Origin: DATFVA01 sp963832715
GTDB lineage: Bacteria; Bacteroidota; Ignavibacteria; Ignavibacteriales; Ignavibacteriaceae
Assembly (NCBI GenBank): GCA_963832715.1
Contig: CAWHVB010000007.1
Span: 1 to 64,000 of the forward strand
Length of the DNA: 64,000 nt
Direction of reading: 5' to 3'
Below, in pieces: positions 16,632 to 26,800 of the stretch (the stretch's first letter is position 1; every line of letters begins with the position of its first letter). Under the pieces are notes generated by a model that saw only the letters and a list, made by a program, of their open reading frames with translations, had not been told where the DNA came from and did no database searches. The position numbers were made by a program, and so were the translations under genes.

Positions 16632-16925
16632 AAACGCAATGCGTTTTTAAAAGTCTTTTCTTGGCGCAAGAAAAGTAACACCTGCCTGCCAACCTTCGTT
16701 TCGGTTGGTAAACCGACAAGGCAGGCTCGTTCTTCCGCTGAAGTTTTTAGCAAGGGCGGAAGAACTCAGACAGCATTTATCGATTATCCCGCCCTAATTT
16801 TTGGAATAAATGAGGCGGGATAATCGCTTCATTCCGTAATTTTTTCAACCCCCGCGACTTAAATATAATCGCATATTCGCGGGGGTAGGCGCAATTCTTT
16901 TGAGGAGCGGGCGAACCGCGCCTAA
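16632..16925 (+). repeat. multi-hairpin repeat module, copy 1
   Basis: About 290 bases with five successive hairpins: CTTTTCTTG-GCG-CAAGAAAAG (16655-16675), CCTGCC...GGCAGG with inner CCAACC/GGTTGG (16682-16725), TTCTTCCGC...GCGGAAGAA (16731-16764), TTATCCCGCC...GGCGGGATAA (16785-16823) and CCCCCGCG...CGCGGGGG (about 16849-16885). A second copy lies at 37896-38213. The frame here that looks open is only a translation of the repeat. The module ends where the broken amidohydrolase begins. Confidence 0.8.
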
Positions 16926-16935
16926 CCATAGGCCA

Positions 16936-17153
16936 GAACGGAACTGTTGTTTGGAAGTGATTATCCGTTGCCGGCATCGGAGCTGAGTTATAAAAAGAGA
17001 AAGAATATCCTTGAGTGGATAAAATTGATGGTGAAAGCATTTTCTATAAAGAATCCAATTGATAAGAATTATTACATAATTCAGAAGATGGGGTTTGAGG
17101 AGAAGGTGTTTACAGGTGGCAGGATGCTTATTGATTTAATAAGAAAGGAGTAA
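16936..17153 (+). pseudogene. C-terminal fragment of a second amidohydrolase
   Basis: About 70 residues are homologous to the last part of the intact amidohydrolase at 14009-15013: LLFGSDYPLPASELSYKK aligns with LLFGSDYPIPPSEFSYKK, and NPIDKNYYIIQKMGFEEKVF aligns with NPLDKNYFVLEKMGFSNQVF. Everything before the strand carrying the metal-binding aspartate is missing; homology stops at the end of the multi-hairpin repeat. No start codon with a ribosome-binding site fits, and the fragment lacks the metal-binding histidines, so it cannot be an enzyme. It is a truncated paralog, probably from a tandem gene pair split by the repeat and the IS110 element. Confidence 0.85.
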
Positions 17154-17699
17154 TCGAAAATTTCGATTATTTCCCGCTAATGACAATTTTGACATCTGTC
17201 ATGATTGGCTTTATCAATATTTTATTTTATTCACAAAAACATATAGGTAATTATACTGATGAGTAATTTAAAAAAAATTATTACATTAAATATGGAAGAG
17301 AAATTATCCTCTAATCTCCAATTCCTCTATCAGTTCAATTTGCTTCAAATTATAAATTAATCGGGGCTCTCCAAGCAGAGGGTCTATTTATTATCATCTA
17401 ACCTCAGGGGAAGATGAAAGAAAGTAATTTTAGTCAGCATTTTATTTCAAATTCAAGATGGAGCATACAGCTACTTCTGCTGTTAGTCCTATAGATATTA
17501 TACTGTCCTGGCTTCCCCGATACCAGAATATTTGGTTTTTTGACTGCCGGGTTTTTACCAAATATTATGCTGTTTATAAACATAAGTTTTCGGTGATTAA
17601 GAAATAGCCAAGAATATAAACCCTCTGTATTGTATTTTAAAGATTCGTGATAGTATCAGCTAAATTGTATCCTGTTGTATTATTAATGGAGAGAAAGTT
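17154..17699. other. 546-base gene-free stretch
   Basis: AT-rich DNA with stops in all frames. Neither known repeat units of this window nor a convincing terminator is seen. It should contain the promoter of the T9SS protein at 17700, but no motif could be assigned with confidence. Confidence 0.5.
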
Positions 17700-19571
17700 A
17701 TGAAGAATTTTATACTCTTACTTATTGCAATCTTTATTAATTATCACTCGATTCATAGCGAAGTTCGCTATGTAAGTCATTCAGGCAGCAATACACCTCC
17801 CTACCTTAGCTGGGAGACAGCAGCAGATTCAATTATGAGTGCTATAAATATTTCCTCATTTGGTGATACCATTTATGTGGCAAATGGAGTTTATGAAGAG
17901 CAGGTTGTAATGATACCGGGGTTATCACTTATGGGGGCAGGGATGGATAGCTGTGTGATAGATACTCGTACTTTGGTAAATGCTACTGATTTTGCTTCAG
18001 TTGTAGTAGCAGATAGCTGCCTATTACGGGGATTTTGCATAATGGTCGGTAATGATAATAGTCTGGGGTATGGGGCATCCCTTAAAGGGACTTGCCTACT
18101 AACTCAAAATAAAATCACAAATGCGAGTGGGGGTGTTTTGTCTGTATCAACTGGCCAAGGAGTCCCCCTATTTTACCTTAATTTACTAACTAATATTGGA
18201 TTAGCTGGCGTATACGCTTTCAACTCGAATATAATAATCAGAGGTAATTATTTTAATATGGTTACTAATGGTGGTTATGGTATTAATTTGGGCGCTTACG
18301 ATTTTACTTATCACCCTGTAATCGACTCAAATCATTTCGGGGGTACATTCGGGGAAGGGATAAAAATTACATTCGGCACTAAAACCACAATTTCAAATAA
18401 TATAATCAATGGGGATCAATTCGGAGATGGTTTTCTTGGCAGTTATTCAGATACTGTCAAAATTTTTAATAATCTGATTATGTCCTCACTTTTTAGTAGA
18501 GGTATTTATACTACTGGGGTGCCGTATTTGGTTTATAACAATTTAATTTTTGGCCCGTGTGAGATCGGGATTTCAGTAACAGGAGAAAATAGCATCGAAA
18601 CAATTGTTGCCAATAACTCGATCGTAGGTGCAGTACACGGTATCCAGAGAAACGGGACCGGGGGTGTTTCGGCTTACTACAACAATGTCTGGGGCAGTGA
18701 GAAGAGTTATTATAATTTCACACCCGATTCTACAAATCTAACTGTAGATCCTATGATGGTAAATATTGATAGTAGTTTAGGAAAAATGGATTTCCACCTG
18801 CAGATGTTCTCACCTCTGATTGACAAAGGAGACCCGAATGTCTTGGATAAGGATGGATCAAGAAGTGATATTGGACTGTTTGGGGGTCCTTTCGGGGAAG
18901 AATATAAATATTTTAATTTTCCACCAAAGTCGCCGGTTAACCTTTCTGCTTCAGCAGATTCGGAATATATTCGGCTTAAATGGAACAAAAATACAGAGGC
19001 TGACTTTAATCATTACAATCTTTACCGGGATACTAGTGCAAATTTTACAGCAGATTCGACAACTTTTGTCGCATCTTTAAGTGATACGTTCTATCTGCAT
19101 ATTATACCTCAGGAAATAAATGATCTTTACTTCAAGCTTACTGCTGTAGATAACCAGGGGAATGAATCCGAACCATCTGAGGAGCTTCACGTGTTCCTTA
19201 CAGAAACAATTAAAAATGAACAGTTTACAATTAACAATTACAAGCTCTTCCAGAATTATCCAAACCCTTTTAATCCTTCGACTAAAATAGGATACAGGTT
19301 GAAAGAACGGGGATATGTGAAGCTATATGTATATGATATAAAGGGCGAACTGGTTGAAACATTGGTTAATAGCTATCAGGAGAGCGGGTATTATGAGGTA
19401 GAGTTCAGAGGCGGGAATTCGGAGAACGGACATCAGAGGTCAGAGGTCGGAAGCCTGAGGTCGGAAGTCAGCAGTTTAGCAAGCGGTGTGTATATCTACC
19501 AGATAATGGTGAAGAATGAAAATGGGATTCCGGTTTTTTCGGATATTAAGAAGATGATTTTATTGAAGTGA
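17700..19571 (+). CDS. T9SS-exported parallel beta-helix protein, paralog 1 of 4
   Basis: A 623-residue protein. Residues 1-20 are a signal peptide. Residues 21-85 form a conserved lead segment (EVRYVSHSGSNTPPYLSWET to YEEQVVMIPGLSLMGAGMDS) that starts a right-handed beta-helix reaching to about residue 350. SPLIDKGDPNVLDKDGSRSD is a conserved segment after the helix. Residues about 415-505 form a fibronectin type III-like domain (LKWNKNTEADFNHYNLYRD). The T9SS sorting domain (KLFQNYPNPFNPSTKIGYRL) ends the protein. Beta-helix cell-surface proteins often bind or degrade polysaccharides, but no catalytic residues could be assigned. The sorting domain contains an extra Ser/Arg-rich insertion encoded by a GAGGTC-type repeat (19415-19480). 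Paralogs lie at 33689, 41755 and 43827. GGAGAG precedes the ATG. Confidence 0.85.
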   Translation: MKNFILLLIAIFINYHSIHSEVRYVSHSGSNTPPYLSWETAADSIMSAINISSFGDTIYVANGVYEEQVVMIPGLSLMGAGMDSCVIDTRTLVNATDFASVVVADSCLLRGFCIMVGNDNSLGYGASLKGTCLLTQNKITNASGGVLSVSTGQGVPLFYLNLLTNIGLAGVYAFNSNIIIRGNYFNMVTNGGYGINLGAYDFTYHPVIDSNHFGGTFGEGIKITFGTKTTISNNIINGDQFGDGFLGSYSDTVKIFNNLIMSSLFSRGIYTTGVPYLVYNNLIFGPCEIGISVTGENSIETIVANNSIVGAVHGIQRNGTGGVSAYYNNVWGSEKSYYNFTPDSTNLTVDPMMVNIDSSLGKMDFHLQMFSPLIDKGDPNVLDKDGSRSDIGLFGGPFGEEYKYFNFPPKSPVNLSASADSEYIRLKWNKNTEADFNHYNLYRDTSANFTADSTTFVASLSDTFYLHIIPQEINDLYFKLTAVDNQGNESEPSEELHVFLTETIKNEQFTINNYKLFQNYPNPFNPSTKIGYRLKERGYVKLYVYDIKGELVETLVNSYQESGYYEVEFRGGNSENGHQRSEVGSLRSEVSSLASGVYIYQIMVKNENGIPVFSDIKKMILLK

Positions 19572-19589
19572 TGATTTAGGGAGGGTTCA

Positions 19590-20345
19590 CCGCGGAGGCG
19601 CGGGGAGAGAAGGTAAGAAGATGAGAAGATGAGGGGGTGAGAAAAGGCAGTAAGCAGAAATCAGCAGGCAGCAGGCTACGCGAAGGGTTCAATGCATTCA
19701 GTCAGAGCACTACACTTGTTCTTATGACCAGTTAACTCGTTGGAAAACGGTTAAAACCGTTAAAATATATTTTCTGTTGATATAGAACCCAATGTCTGAA
19801 GACATTGGTTAATGAGAGGCCATGCAAACTAACAATCGGTAAAGATTTCTCCATCCTCCTTACGTCGGATGTCGAAATGACAGGGTGGCCTTATCAAGGT
19901 ACAAGTATCAAGTAAGAAGTAACAAGGAAAAGTAAGAAGGTAGGAAGATGAGAAGGTTAGAGGATAAGAAGATTAGACGAGTATTATGAGGGGTTTATTA
20001 TTTTTGAAATCTGAGTGATTGGATTGGTTAAGATTTCTCCATCCGCCTTTCGGCGAGATAAATCCGCATATCGGCGGGATAAATCCTCCTTGGGTCGGAT
20101 GTCGAAATGACAAGTCGTTAAGCTTTAATTCTTTTGGGTAACCTGAGATTACATCTGCGTAAACCGGTATCAAACTTTTTTGCTCAGTTCAGAGAACTAA
20201 GCTACGCGAAGGGTTCAATGCATCCAGTCAGAGCATCTCAGAATGTTTGCATGACCAGGCAGCCTGATGGGAAACAGTTAAAACCTGAGATCAAGGAACA
20301 AGTAGCAAGTAAGAAGCAGCAAGGAACAAGTTGAAAGGTTTGAGG
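19590..20345. repeat. composite intergenic repeat block
   Basis: Units in order: purine tract (19608-19640), GCAGTAAGCAGAAATCAG unit with GGTTCAATGCATTCAGTC (19647-19705), GGTTAAAACC (19748-19757), CCAATGTCTGAAGACATTGG (19789-19808), GTCGAAATGACA (19870-19881), purine tract (19935-19980), CCGCCTTTCGGCG tandem units ending GTCGAAATGACA (20042-20112), GGTTCAATGCATCCAGTC (20211-20228) and a purine tract (20330-20362). No gene is supported; the open frames are repeat translations. Confidence 0.8.
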
Positions 20346-20824
20346 ATAAGAAGATAAGAAAATGAGAAGGCTACTAATAATATTCTACAACTTGACAACG
20401 ATGAACTACTTGTAATCTAGGGAGATGTTGGTGGTCAAGTAAAGGAATCACGCAGAAGGAATCGGGTACATTTTTTTCTGATTTAGCCCACCTTATTAGC
20501 CCCAGTCATATTTAGTAAACAACGTATTCTTTAACCGTATTAACGATGATGGCTAATTCCCTGCCCAAAATATTAAATATTTTTGAGCTAACCGATCCGT
20601 AACTCCCCAACACATAAATTAATTTAATGGTTTTTCTAAGAATAAGAAGTTCCTAATGTTAGAAAACCTAGACTAATCATAAATGAGTAGTCGAAAATAA
20701 ATGTCTAATTACCTTACATAATCATTGGTAATTATACTAATGCTCTGAACAGCTAGCTATGTTATATTTATTTAATAAATACCCGGGGATATATAATTAA
20801 CTCTAAAAAATAATAGGAGGTAAG
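20346..20824. other. gene-free leader before the 53-residue zinc protein
   Basis: No coding sequence was found. The stretch holds the motif GCCCACCTTATT-N6-AGTCATA at 20486-20510, which recurs with identical spacing at 23547-23571 on the far side of the two-component genes. Confidence 0.5.
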
Positions 20825-20986
20825 ATGGCTGAATATAGAAAGAAAAAAGGTCATGAGACATGGCATTGGTGTAAAAACTGTTCTAATTGGCCTACAACAG
20901 ATTACGACAGTAAACCATCAAAACCATCTTCAGGCGAGCTTTGCAATGAGTGCAAAGCTAAAGATAAATCCGGTAATTGCAGATAA
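20825..20986 (+). CDS. 53-residue zinc-ribbon-like protein
   Basis: A short gene of 53 codons starting MAEYRKKKGHETWHWCKNCS and ending CNECKAKDKSGNCR. Two CxxC pairs (CKNC and CNEC) separated by a Ser/Pro-rich linker suggest one zinc site. AATAGGAGGTAAG gives a very strong Shine-Dalgarno five bases before the ATG, which supports real translation. Similar small WHWC-CNEC proteins occur widely as uncharacterised bacterial proteins (recall, not searched); no function is known. It is preceded by 480 bases of gene-free DNA and followed by another 358, so it is a single-gene unit. Codon use matches neighbouring genes. Confidence 0.82.
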   Translation: MAEYRKKKGHETWHWCKNCSNWPTTDYDSKPSKPSSGELCNECKAKDKSGNCR

Positions 20987-21344
20987 TATGAGAAATCGAG
21001 GTGGTAAATGCCACCTCGAACTTAAAGCAATCTTAATCCCTTCCACAGAATCCTGAGCGAATATGGATCGAAGGAATTTATTTTTGATGCATATAATAAA
21101 AAGCAATAAAATATTTTTCCATCAAGTAGTATCAATCAGTTGAGCTTAATTGTTTGTTCTTATAACATCTGGATTAGATCTTAAGCATTTTTTCCTTTGA
21201 ACAATGTACAACTCCTATCATCTCTTAACGGATAATCCTGAAATATTATAATTCCATATACCCGTTATTGCACTATTTCCACTTTCCATAATCCAGAAAG
21301 TTTTTTTGACAATTCACATTTGAGTCCTGATATCCAGATCTCAG
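20987..21344. other. gene-free stretch between zinc protein and histidine kinase
   Basis: 358 AT-rich bases with no open frame of note, no recognised repeat unit and no clear hairpin terminator. It presumably carries the promoter of the two-component operon. Confidence 0.5.
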
Positions 21345-22667
21345 ATGAAAATCATTAGTACAAGTACCTATCAGATTATTTCCAAAAGATTAAATAATAT
21401 GTTAAAATTGTATTCAGAATCCGAATCATTAAAGAACATTCGGATGTGTTGTGTACTGCCTTTTTTGGTTAGGGAACCGACATTGCAAGATTTTAGTATA
21501 CATAATTATTTTAAATATTTCTTCAGTATATATAATCCTGTATTCCTTGCGCTTCTGCTTTTCCTATTATTGTTTGTAGTAATATATATCTCATATAAGC
21601 ATATATACTACCCCCTTCTTAAAAAACATAAACGGGAAAAAGAAAGCCTTGAGCTCAAAAATGTTAAACTTTTAACTTTGTTTACCGAACTCGATCCGAA
21701 TCCTATTATTAAAGTAAACCCATCCGGTATTATTGTAGGGATGAACAGATCGGCAAAAGAAAAGTTAAATGGTATTGAATTAGACAACGATATACAAAGA
21801 GTACTCGGAGAGTATGATTTCAGCTTCGGGGAGTTAATTAAAAATGACAACTCAGTTTTAATTATAAGAGTTTATCAAAGCAAGTTTTATGAAATAAATA
21901 TTCATGGAATTTCACTGCTTGAAATGGCGCAGCTTTATCTATATGATGTGACCGAGAAAAGGGAACAAGTTGAACAAATGAACACTTATCAAAGATTGCT
22001 GAAAGACTCATCAGCAAATTCACTCAGGGATCTGGAAGATGAAAGGAGTAGAATCGCAGCTCTTCTACATGATTCGATAGGTCAGAATCTTCTGCTGATA
22101 AAACTGGGAATTCAAAACCTGAAGAAACATTTAAATGGTAATCATAACTGTGAAGAATATATAAATGCGATTAATATTCTCGATTCAACAATAAAAGAGA
22201 CAAAAGAAATCAGCCGTAGGATAAGACCTTTAAATTTGGATGAATTAGGATTAAATACAGTACTAGCTTCTTTGTGTAAAACTGTATCCAATGAAAGTCA
22301 TCTTAGATATCAATTAAATCTACCTGATGAAAAAATTATTTTGAACAAGGATTTAGAACTCTGTATTTACAGGGTTGTGCAGGAAGCGTTGAATAATATA
22401 ATAATACATTCTGAAGCAACCAGTTTTGCCGTAAATCTTAATCTCGATGACGGTACTGTTACCCTGGGCATTTCAGATGACGGAAGAGGATTTGTACCTT
22501 CAATCCTTTTAAGCGATAAATATATTTCCAATGGTTTGGGAATTATGAATATGCAGGAGCGGGTTGAAAGATTAAACGGGACATTTCATATTGATTCCTC
22601 AATAAATAAAGGAACGACTATTATTGCTTACTTCCCGCTGGAAAAGGCAAATGAAGAATTCCAATAA
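21345..22667 (+). CDS. NarL-type sensor histidine kinase
   Basis: A 440-residue membrane kinase. One clear transmembrane helix is at about residues 66-86. Residues about 105-205 form a PAS-like sensor domain (ITELDPNPIIKV-like TELDPNPIIKVNPSGIIVGM). The HisKA_3 dimerisation domain has ERSRIAALLHDSIGQN with the phospho-accepting His242. The HATPase domain shows QEALNNIIIHSEA, SDDGRGF and GLGIMNMQERV. It autophosphorylates and passes phosphate to the response regulator encoded directly downstream. The two genes overlap by 17 bases when the regulator starts at 22651. The signal is unknown. Alternative starts at residues 19 and 34 would leave out only the unstructured N-terminus. Confidence 0.92.
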   Translation: MKIISTSTYQIISKRLNNMLKLYSESESLKNIRMCCVLPFLVREPTLQDFSIHNYFKYFFSIYNPVFLALLLFLLLFVVIYISYKHIYYPLLKKHKREKESLELKNVKLLTLFTELDPNPIIKVNPSGIIVGMNRSAKEKLNGIELDNDIQRVLGEYDFSFGELIKNDNSVLIIRVYQSKFYEINIHGISLLEMAQLYLYDVTEKREQVEQMNTYQRLLKDSSANSLRDLEDERSRIAALLHDSIGQNLLLIKLGIQNLKKHLNGNHNCEEYINAINILDSTIKETKEISRRIRPLNLDELGLNTVLASLCKTVSNESHLRYQLNLPDEKIILNKDLELCIYRVVQEALNNIIIHSEATSFAVNLNLDDGTVTLGISDDGRGFVPSILLSDKYISNGLGIMNMQERVERLNGTFHIDSSINKGTTIIAYFPLEKANEEFQ

Positions 22668-23328
22668 AATAAAAATATTAGTAGCCGACGACCACAATCT
22701 TTTCAGGATCAGTTTTGTTAAACTTCTCCAGGAGTTTCCCACAATTGATGTTATTGGCGAAGCGGCAAACGGGCAGGAACTGATTCGAGTATACTTTGAC
22801 CTTTACCCGGATCTGCTGCTTGTAGATATTGCAATGCCGGGAATGACCGGACTGGAAGCAGTGGCAAGAATAAAGGAAAAAGATCCGGGTGTCAAAGCAC
22901 TTTTTCTTTCAATGTATGAAGGAGATGAGTATATATATAAAGCTATTAAATCGGGCGGAATGGGGTTAATCAATAAAAGCAGCCTTGAGTCGGAACTTAT
23001 TTATGCTATTGAGCTGGTATACGAAGGGAAAAAATACTTCCTTGGCAGATCGAATACAGAAAGCCTGGATAAAATAACCAAAGAATTCGAATCGGGAGAA
23101 AAGATTAAATTAAACCTTGAGGAAAATCTGAATTACCGAGAGCGGCAGATACTTGAACTTCTGAAGGAAGGTATAACCAGCCAGCAAATGGCTGATAGAT
23201 TAGGGCTAAGCAGAAGGACGATTGATTTTTATCGGTCCTGCCTGATGCAAAAGTTTAACCTCCAATCCGCGGCTGAACTCACCAAATTCGCATTTGATTA
23301 TAATAAGCCAGACAAAAAGGATTTTTAG
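22651..23328 (+). CDS. NarL/FixJ-family response regulator
   Basis: A 225-residue regulator from the ATG at 22651. The first in-frame ATG at 22624 lies deeper in the kinase gene and adds a non-conserved tail. The receiver domain has the acidic pair Asp13-Asp14 and the phospho-acceptor Asp59 in LLLVDIAMPGMTG. Residues about 160-205 form a LuxR-type DNA-binding domain (YRERQILELLKEGITSQQMA and GLSRRTIDFYRSCLMQKF). It is the partner of the upstream NarL-type kinase and probably activates transcription when phosphorylated. Its target may be the shared GCCCACCTTATT-N6-AGTCATA sites that flank this locus (speculative). Confidence 0.92.
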   Translation: MKNSNKIKILVADDHNLFRISFVKLLQEFPTIDVIGEAANGQELIRVYFDLYPDLLLVDIAMPGMTGLEAVARIKEKDPGVKALFLSMYEGDEYIYKAIKSGGMGLINKSSLESELIYAIELVYEGKKYFLGRSNTESLDKITKEFESGEKIKLNLEENLNYRERQILELLKEGITSQQMADRLGLSRRTIDFYRSCLMQKFNLQSAAELTKFAFDYNKPDKKDF

Positions 23329-23546
23329 AAAAAATTTCCGTAATTTTTTAATTTAATTAAGTGAAGTAATGGAAGAACACTTTCCAGTCATTCTTTAACC
23401 AAACAAATAATTATACTATGTTCAAAAAGATCAATAACGGAGCAATTGTCAGCGAATTACTTTCAAAGGGCACTGATAATACGGTTTATATTCAACAAAG
23501 CTGCAATGGGCTACAGGGGGTTTTAGTATGGAAGTAGGATCGATAT

Positions 23547-23571
23547 GCCCACCTTATTGTCCTTAGTCATA
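23547..23571 (+). promoter_or_regulatory. second copy of GCCCACCTTATT-N6-AGTCATA motif
   Basis: GCCCACCTTATT (23547-23558) and AGTCATA (23565-23571) match the copy at 20486-20510 in both words and in the six-base spacer length. This copy lies immediately before the ATG of the membrane protein at 23576, the other before the zinc protein. It could be an operator or a chance short repeat. Confidence 0.35.
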
Positions 23572-23575
23572 AAGA

Positions 23576-24160
23576 ATGTCCAGCGTTCAAGCTATTATAG
23601 ATATTTCGTTGGTTTGCTGGTTATTACCTCCTTTTCGTCAATTTAGAGGAAGGTTTTTCTATTACTTTCTTATTATGGCGCTTTCCGATCCGATTAATAT
23701 ATTCTGCATAGTTGTATTAAAAACACCACTCTATATTATTCATTCAGCAGCAGGATTATTATTAATAATCTCTTTAATATTTTATTCGAATGAATTCAAA
23801 AATAAAACAATCTTGATTTATACATTTATCTCCATATTCATTTTGGGTCTAATATATTCAACAAATCTTTTATATCTCTTATTAAGTTTACATATAATAA
23901 TTTTCCTGCTGCTTCTTAAGATTGCAATACTGCCCATTTATCAGAAAAATATTATAAACCTATTTTATTTTGTTCTCTTATTTTATGAATTAAGCATAGT
24001 TCTGAATTTAAGTGTAATCACAGGCAGCAGTGATATCAAATTGATCTTATTTTATTCAACCCTCTTCTTCCAGGTCTTAATTGCTATTTTTTTTACCATC
24101 TTTACTGAAAAAAGTAAATTTCTTATTTTCAACTTAAACAAACCAGATACATCGATTTGA
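23576..24160 (+). CDS. multi-pass membrane protein of unknown function
   Basis: A 194-residue, highly hydrophobic protein with about six transmembrane helices, for example LLLIISLIFY, FISIFILGLIY, LYLLLSLHIIIFLLLLKIAI and the final FFQVLIAIFFTIF. No known family motif is seen. The gene follows the two-component pair by about 250 bases on the same strand. A position next to a sensor pair suggests a regulated membrane function, but nothing in the sequence identifies it. The ATG has only a weak ribosome-binding site, as is common for this group. A possible 39-residue ORF in the preceding gap (23418-23537) is too weak to annotate. Confidence 0.7.
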   Translation: MSSVQAIIDISLVCWLLPPFRQFRGRFFYYFLIMALSDPINIFCIVVLKTPLYIIHSAAGLLLIISLIFYSNEFKNKTILIYTFISIFILGLIYSTNLLYLLLSLHIIIFLLLLKIAILPIYQKNIINLFYFVLLFYELSIVLNLSVITGSSDIKLILFYSTLFFQVLIAIFFTIFTEKSKFLIFNLNKPDTSI

Positions 24161-24362
24161 ACTCTATAACTCTTATTACTTTAAGCCCTAACCTATTTTT
24201 AAAATACCATGATTTCGATAATTATCATTAGTATTTCTACTAATGTTATTTAGCACGAGATATCCATATACTTATAAAGTTAGGAAATTATTTTATAAAT
24301 ATATTTTAACGTGATAATAGTTTGCAATTTTATAAAATTCTGAACATTCTGGGGAGAATCCA

Positions 24363-26800
24363 ATGAAAGGCATTCTACTTTTTTTAGTTATATTATTTAA
24401 CTTCATTCTATATTCTCAATCTCTCGAATTCCAGCATAACAATGACTATAATTCTTCAAGGTTTCCATTGGGATATAATACCGGTCATCCCGGGGCATCA
24501 GGTTCGGGTATCTGGACAGAAGTACAGCCAGGAGTGCCAAGGGTAGATTACTGGAGGGTTTATTTTGTAAATCCGGATACAGGATTAGCAGTAGGAGATA
24601 TGGGGGCAATAATAAGAACTACCAATGGCGGTCAGCACTGGTATACTATAGAAAATAATTACAATGTTTCAATTAAGGCATTAGGAAGTTATTCCGGGAA
24701 TCCGATTTTTGCTGCCGGAGGTAACGGGCTGCTAATAAAATCAACTGATTACGGTGAAAGCTGGACGGTTGTCCCAATTAGTACCACAAAGAATTTCTGG
24801 AACATAGAATTCATTGATCAGCAGAATGCCTGGCTGGTAGGGGAAGGTGCAACAGCATATAAAACGACAAACGGGGGAGAAAAGCTGGGTATCTATAGCT
24901 ACTCCTCTGGTTTATTCTGCATTTTTTGATGTCTCATTCCTTGATACCAAGTTTGGGTATATAGGGGCAAACAATGGATATGTATTACGGACAACGGACG
25001 GAGGAGAAAACTGGAGTACTACATATGTATATGATATTTACGGACTTTTGACAATAAAGGCAGTGAGCCGGCAGAAAGCAGTTGCACTGGGATATGCAGG
25101 AAAACAGATAAACACTACAGATGGAGGTGAAAGCTGGCACCTGACAACATATCTCGGAAGCATTTTAACTGATATGGCATTTATCGATAGTTTAAAGGGA
25201 TTTGCGGTTGGCGTAAGCGGAGGGTTCGAAACCTCCGACGGTGGAGAAAACTGGGAATTAAGGATGGATATGATAGATGGGATAGGAATTACATTTGCTA
25301 ATAGTAATACCGGTTATATGCTGGGAATGGACCTGGTAAACCAGAAGACAACTGATGGCGGAATAAGTTGGAAAAGGATGATTGTTAATGATGAATTTAC
25401 GGATGTATTTTTTACTGATGAGAATGAAGGATGGATCATAGGCAATCAAAAAATTTATCAGACAAATGATGGCGGTAATACTTTGATAGAAAGAGATGAC
25501 TTCCCTGGGGACAGACCCTCTTCTGTTTATTTTTTGGATAGTCTTACCGGGATTGTCGGAGCAATGAATAAGATATTTAAGACTACAGATGGGGGTTTAA
25601 CCTGGTCAGAGAAAATTATAAACGGCATTTCGGGAAATGCACTGGAATTCTTTAGATTATTTTTTATAAATGATCAGATCGGTTGGGCAGCTGGTTTGGC
25701 TGGATATATTGTAAAAACCACTGATGCCGGTGATAACTGGAATTTAGAATTGCAATCTCCGGGAATACACGGAATAGATTTTGTCGATGCCTTAAATGGA
25801 TGGGTTCTAAAAAATGGTGCACCATTCAAAACCACCGATGGAGGGGAATCCTGGACAGAAATTACAAGCTTTCCAGCTTCAGACTCGTGGGATGCTTTTT
25901 TTATTGATAGTATTAATGGTTTTATCTCACGGTCAAATGGACTTTTCAAAACAAGTGACGGGGGCGCTAATTGGGAGATAACCGGTGTAACAGATTTCCT
26001 TTATGGAAGGTTTAGCAATTTAAAAGATAATCTCTTTATGGCTGGGGTACCCCGTACGTACAACTCGATAAATCTTGGAGAGTCCTGGGATGAAATAATG
26101 GATTTAAGAGATAAATCTATAAGATATATAAGGCTATCCGAAATAAACAGGGGTTATGCCGTTGGAGATAACGGTTTAATCATCAGATACCTTGATTCAC
26201 TCATCACTCCGGTCGAATTGAATTCATTCAAAGGATCAATCAATAATAGTAATCATATATTGTTAGAGTGGGCTACAGCAACCGAAACCAACAACAAAGG
26301 ATTTGAAGTTCAGAGGTCGGAAATCAGAGATCAGAAGTCAGGGTCAGGAGACTATAATGGGTGGAAGCGAATAGGGTTCGTTGAAGGGAATGGAACGACT
26401 ACCCAAATTCACATTTATTCTTTTTCAGATCTAAATGTAATCCCGGGGATATACAAATACCGATTAAAGCAGATTGATTTTGACGGCAGCTATAATTTAA
26501 GCAAGGAAGTTGAAGTTAAGGTAACTGCACCAAGTAAGTTTTCGTCTTGAGCCGAATTATCCTAATCCTTTTAATCCAGTTACAACGATAAGTTTCGAAG
26601 TTCCTGAGAAAACGCAGATTGAGCTTGTTGTGTACGATATTCTTGGCAGGAAGATAAAATCATTAGTTGATAATGAGGTAAGAAACCCAGGCAGGTATGA
26701 GATGAGCTTCAATGGAAATTCACTCGGCAGCGGAGTGTATATATACAGGTTAGTTGCAAAGAATTATTCAATGACAAGAAAAATGTTATTAATGAAATAA
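24363..26800 (+). pseudogene. T9SS Asp-box/Ycf48-like beta-propeller protein with two frameshifts
   Basis: A frameshifted copy of the intact gene at 27015-29429. The first frame (24363-24929) carries a signal peptide and NTGHPGASGSGIWTEV; the second (from 24847) carries many TTDGG-E/D-NW Asp-box repeats (for example TTDGGENW, TNDGGNTL). One extra A in the run at about 24887-24890 shifts the frame. A second indel near 26548 (an extra T relative to the copy at 32983) stops translation before the sorting domain, which then continues in a new frame to 26800 (NYPNPFNPVTTISF-like segment). The N-terminal 180 bases are nearly identical to the paralog at 27083-27265, while the 3' 480 bases are nearly identical to 32735-33237. 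It is therefore a mosaic made by gene conversion or recombination. Confidence 0.85.

Larger units (their letters stand above)
15040..16640 (-). mobile_element. IS110-family insertion sequence (approximate limits)
   Basis: The element comprises the transposase gene 15092-16399 and a non-coding region of about 220 bases beyond its 5' end. IS110 elements lack terminal inverted repeats, so the exact ends cannot be fixed by eye. The left limit should lie between the amidohydrolase stop and 15092, and the right limit before the hairpin repeat that begins near 16632. Confidence 0.65.

Noticed and set aside
16626..16823. Open frame of 65 codons
   Set aside because: It is the translation of the multi-hairpin repeat module that recurs at 37896-38213.
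23418..23537. Possible 39-codon gene between the response regulator and the membrane protein
   Set aside because: No ribosome-binding site and no recognisable pattern; left unannotated.
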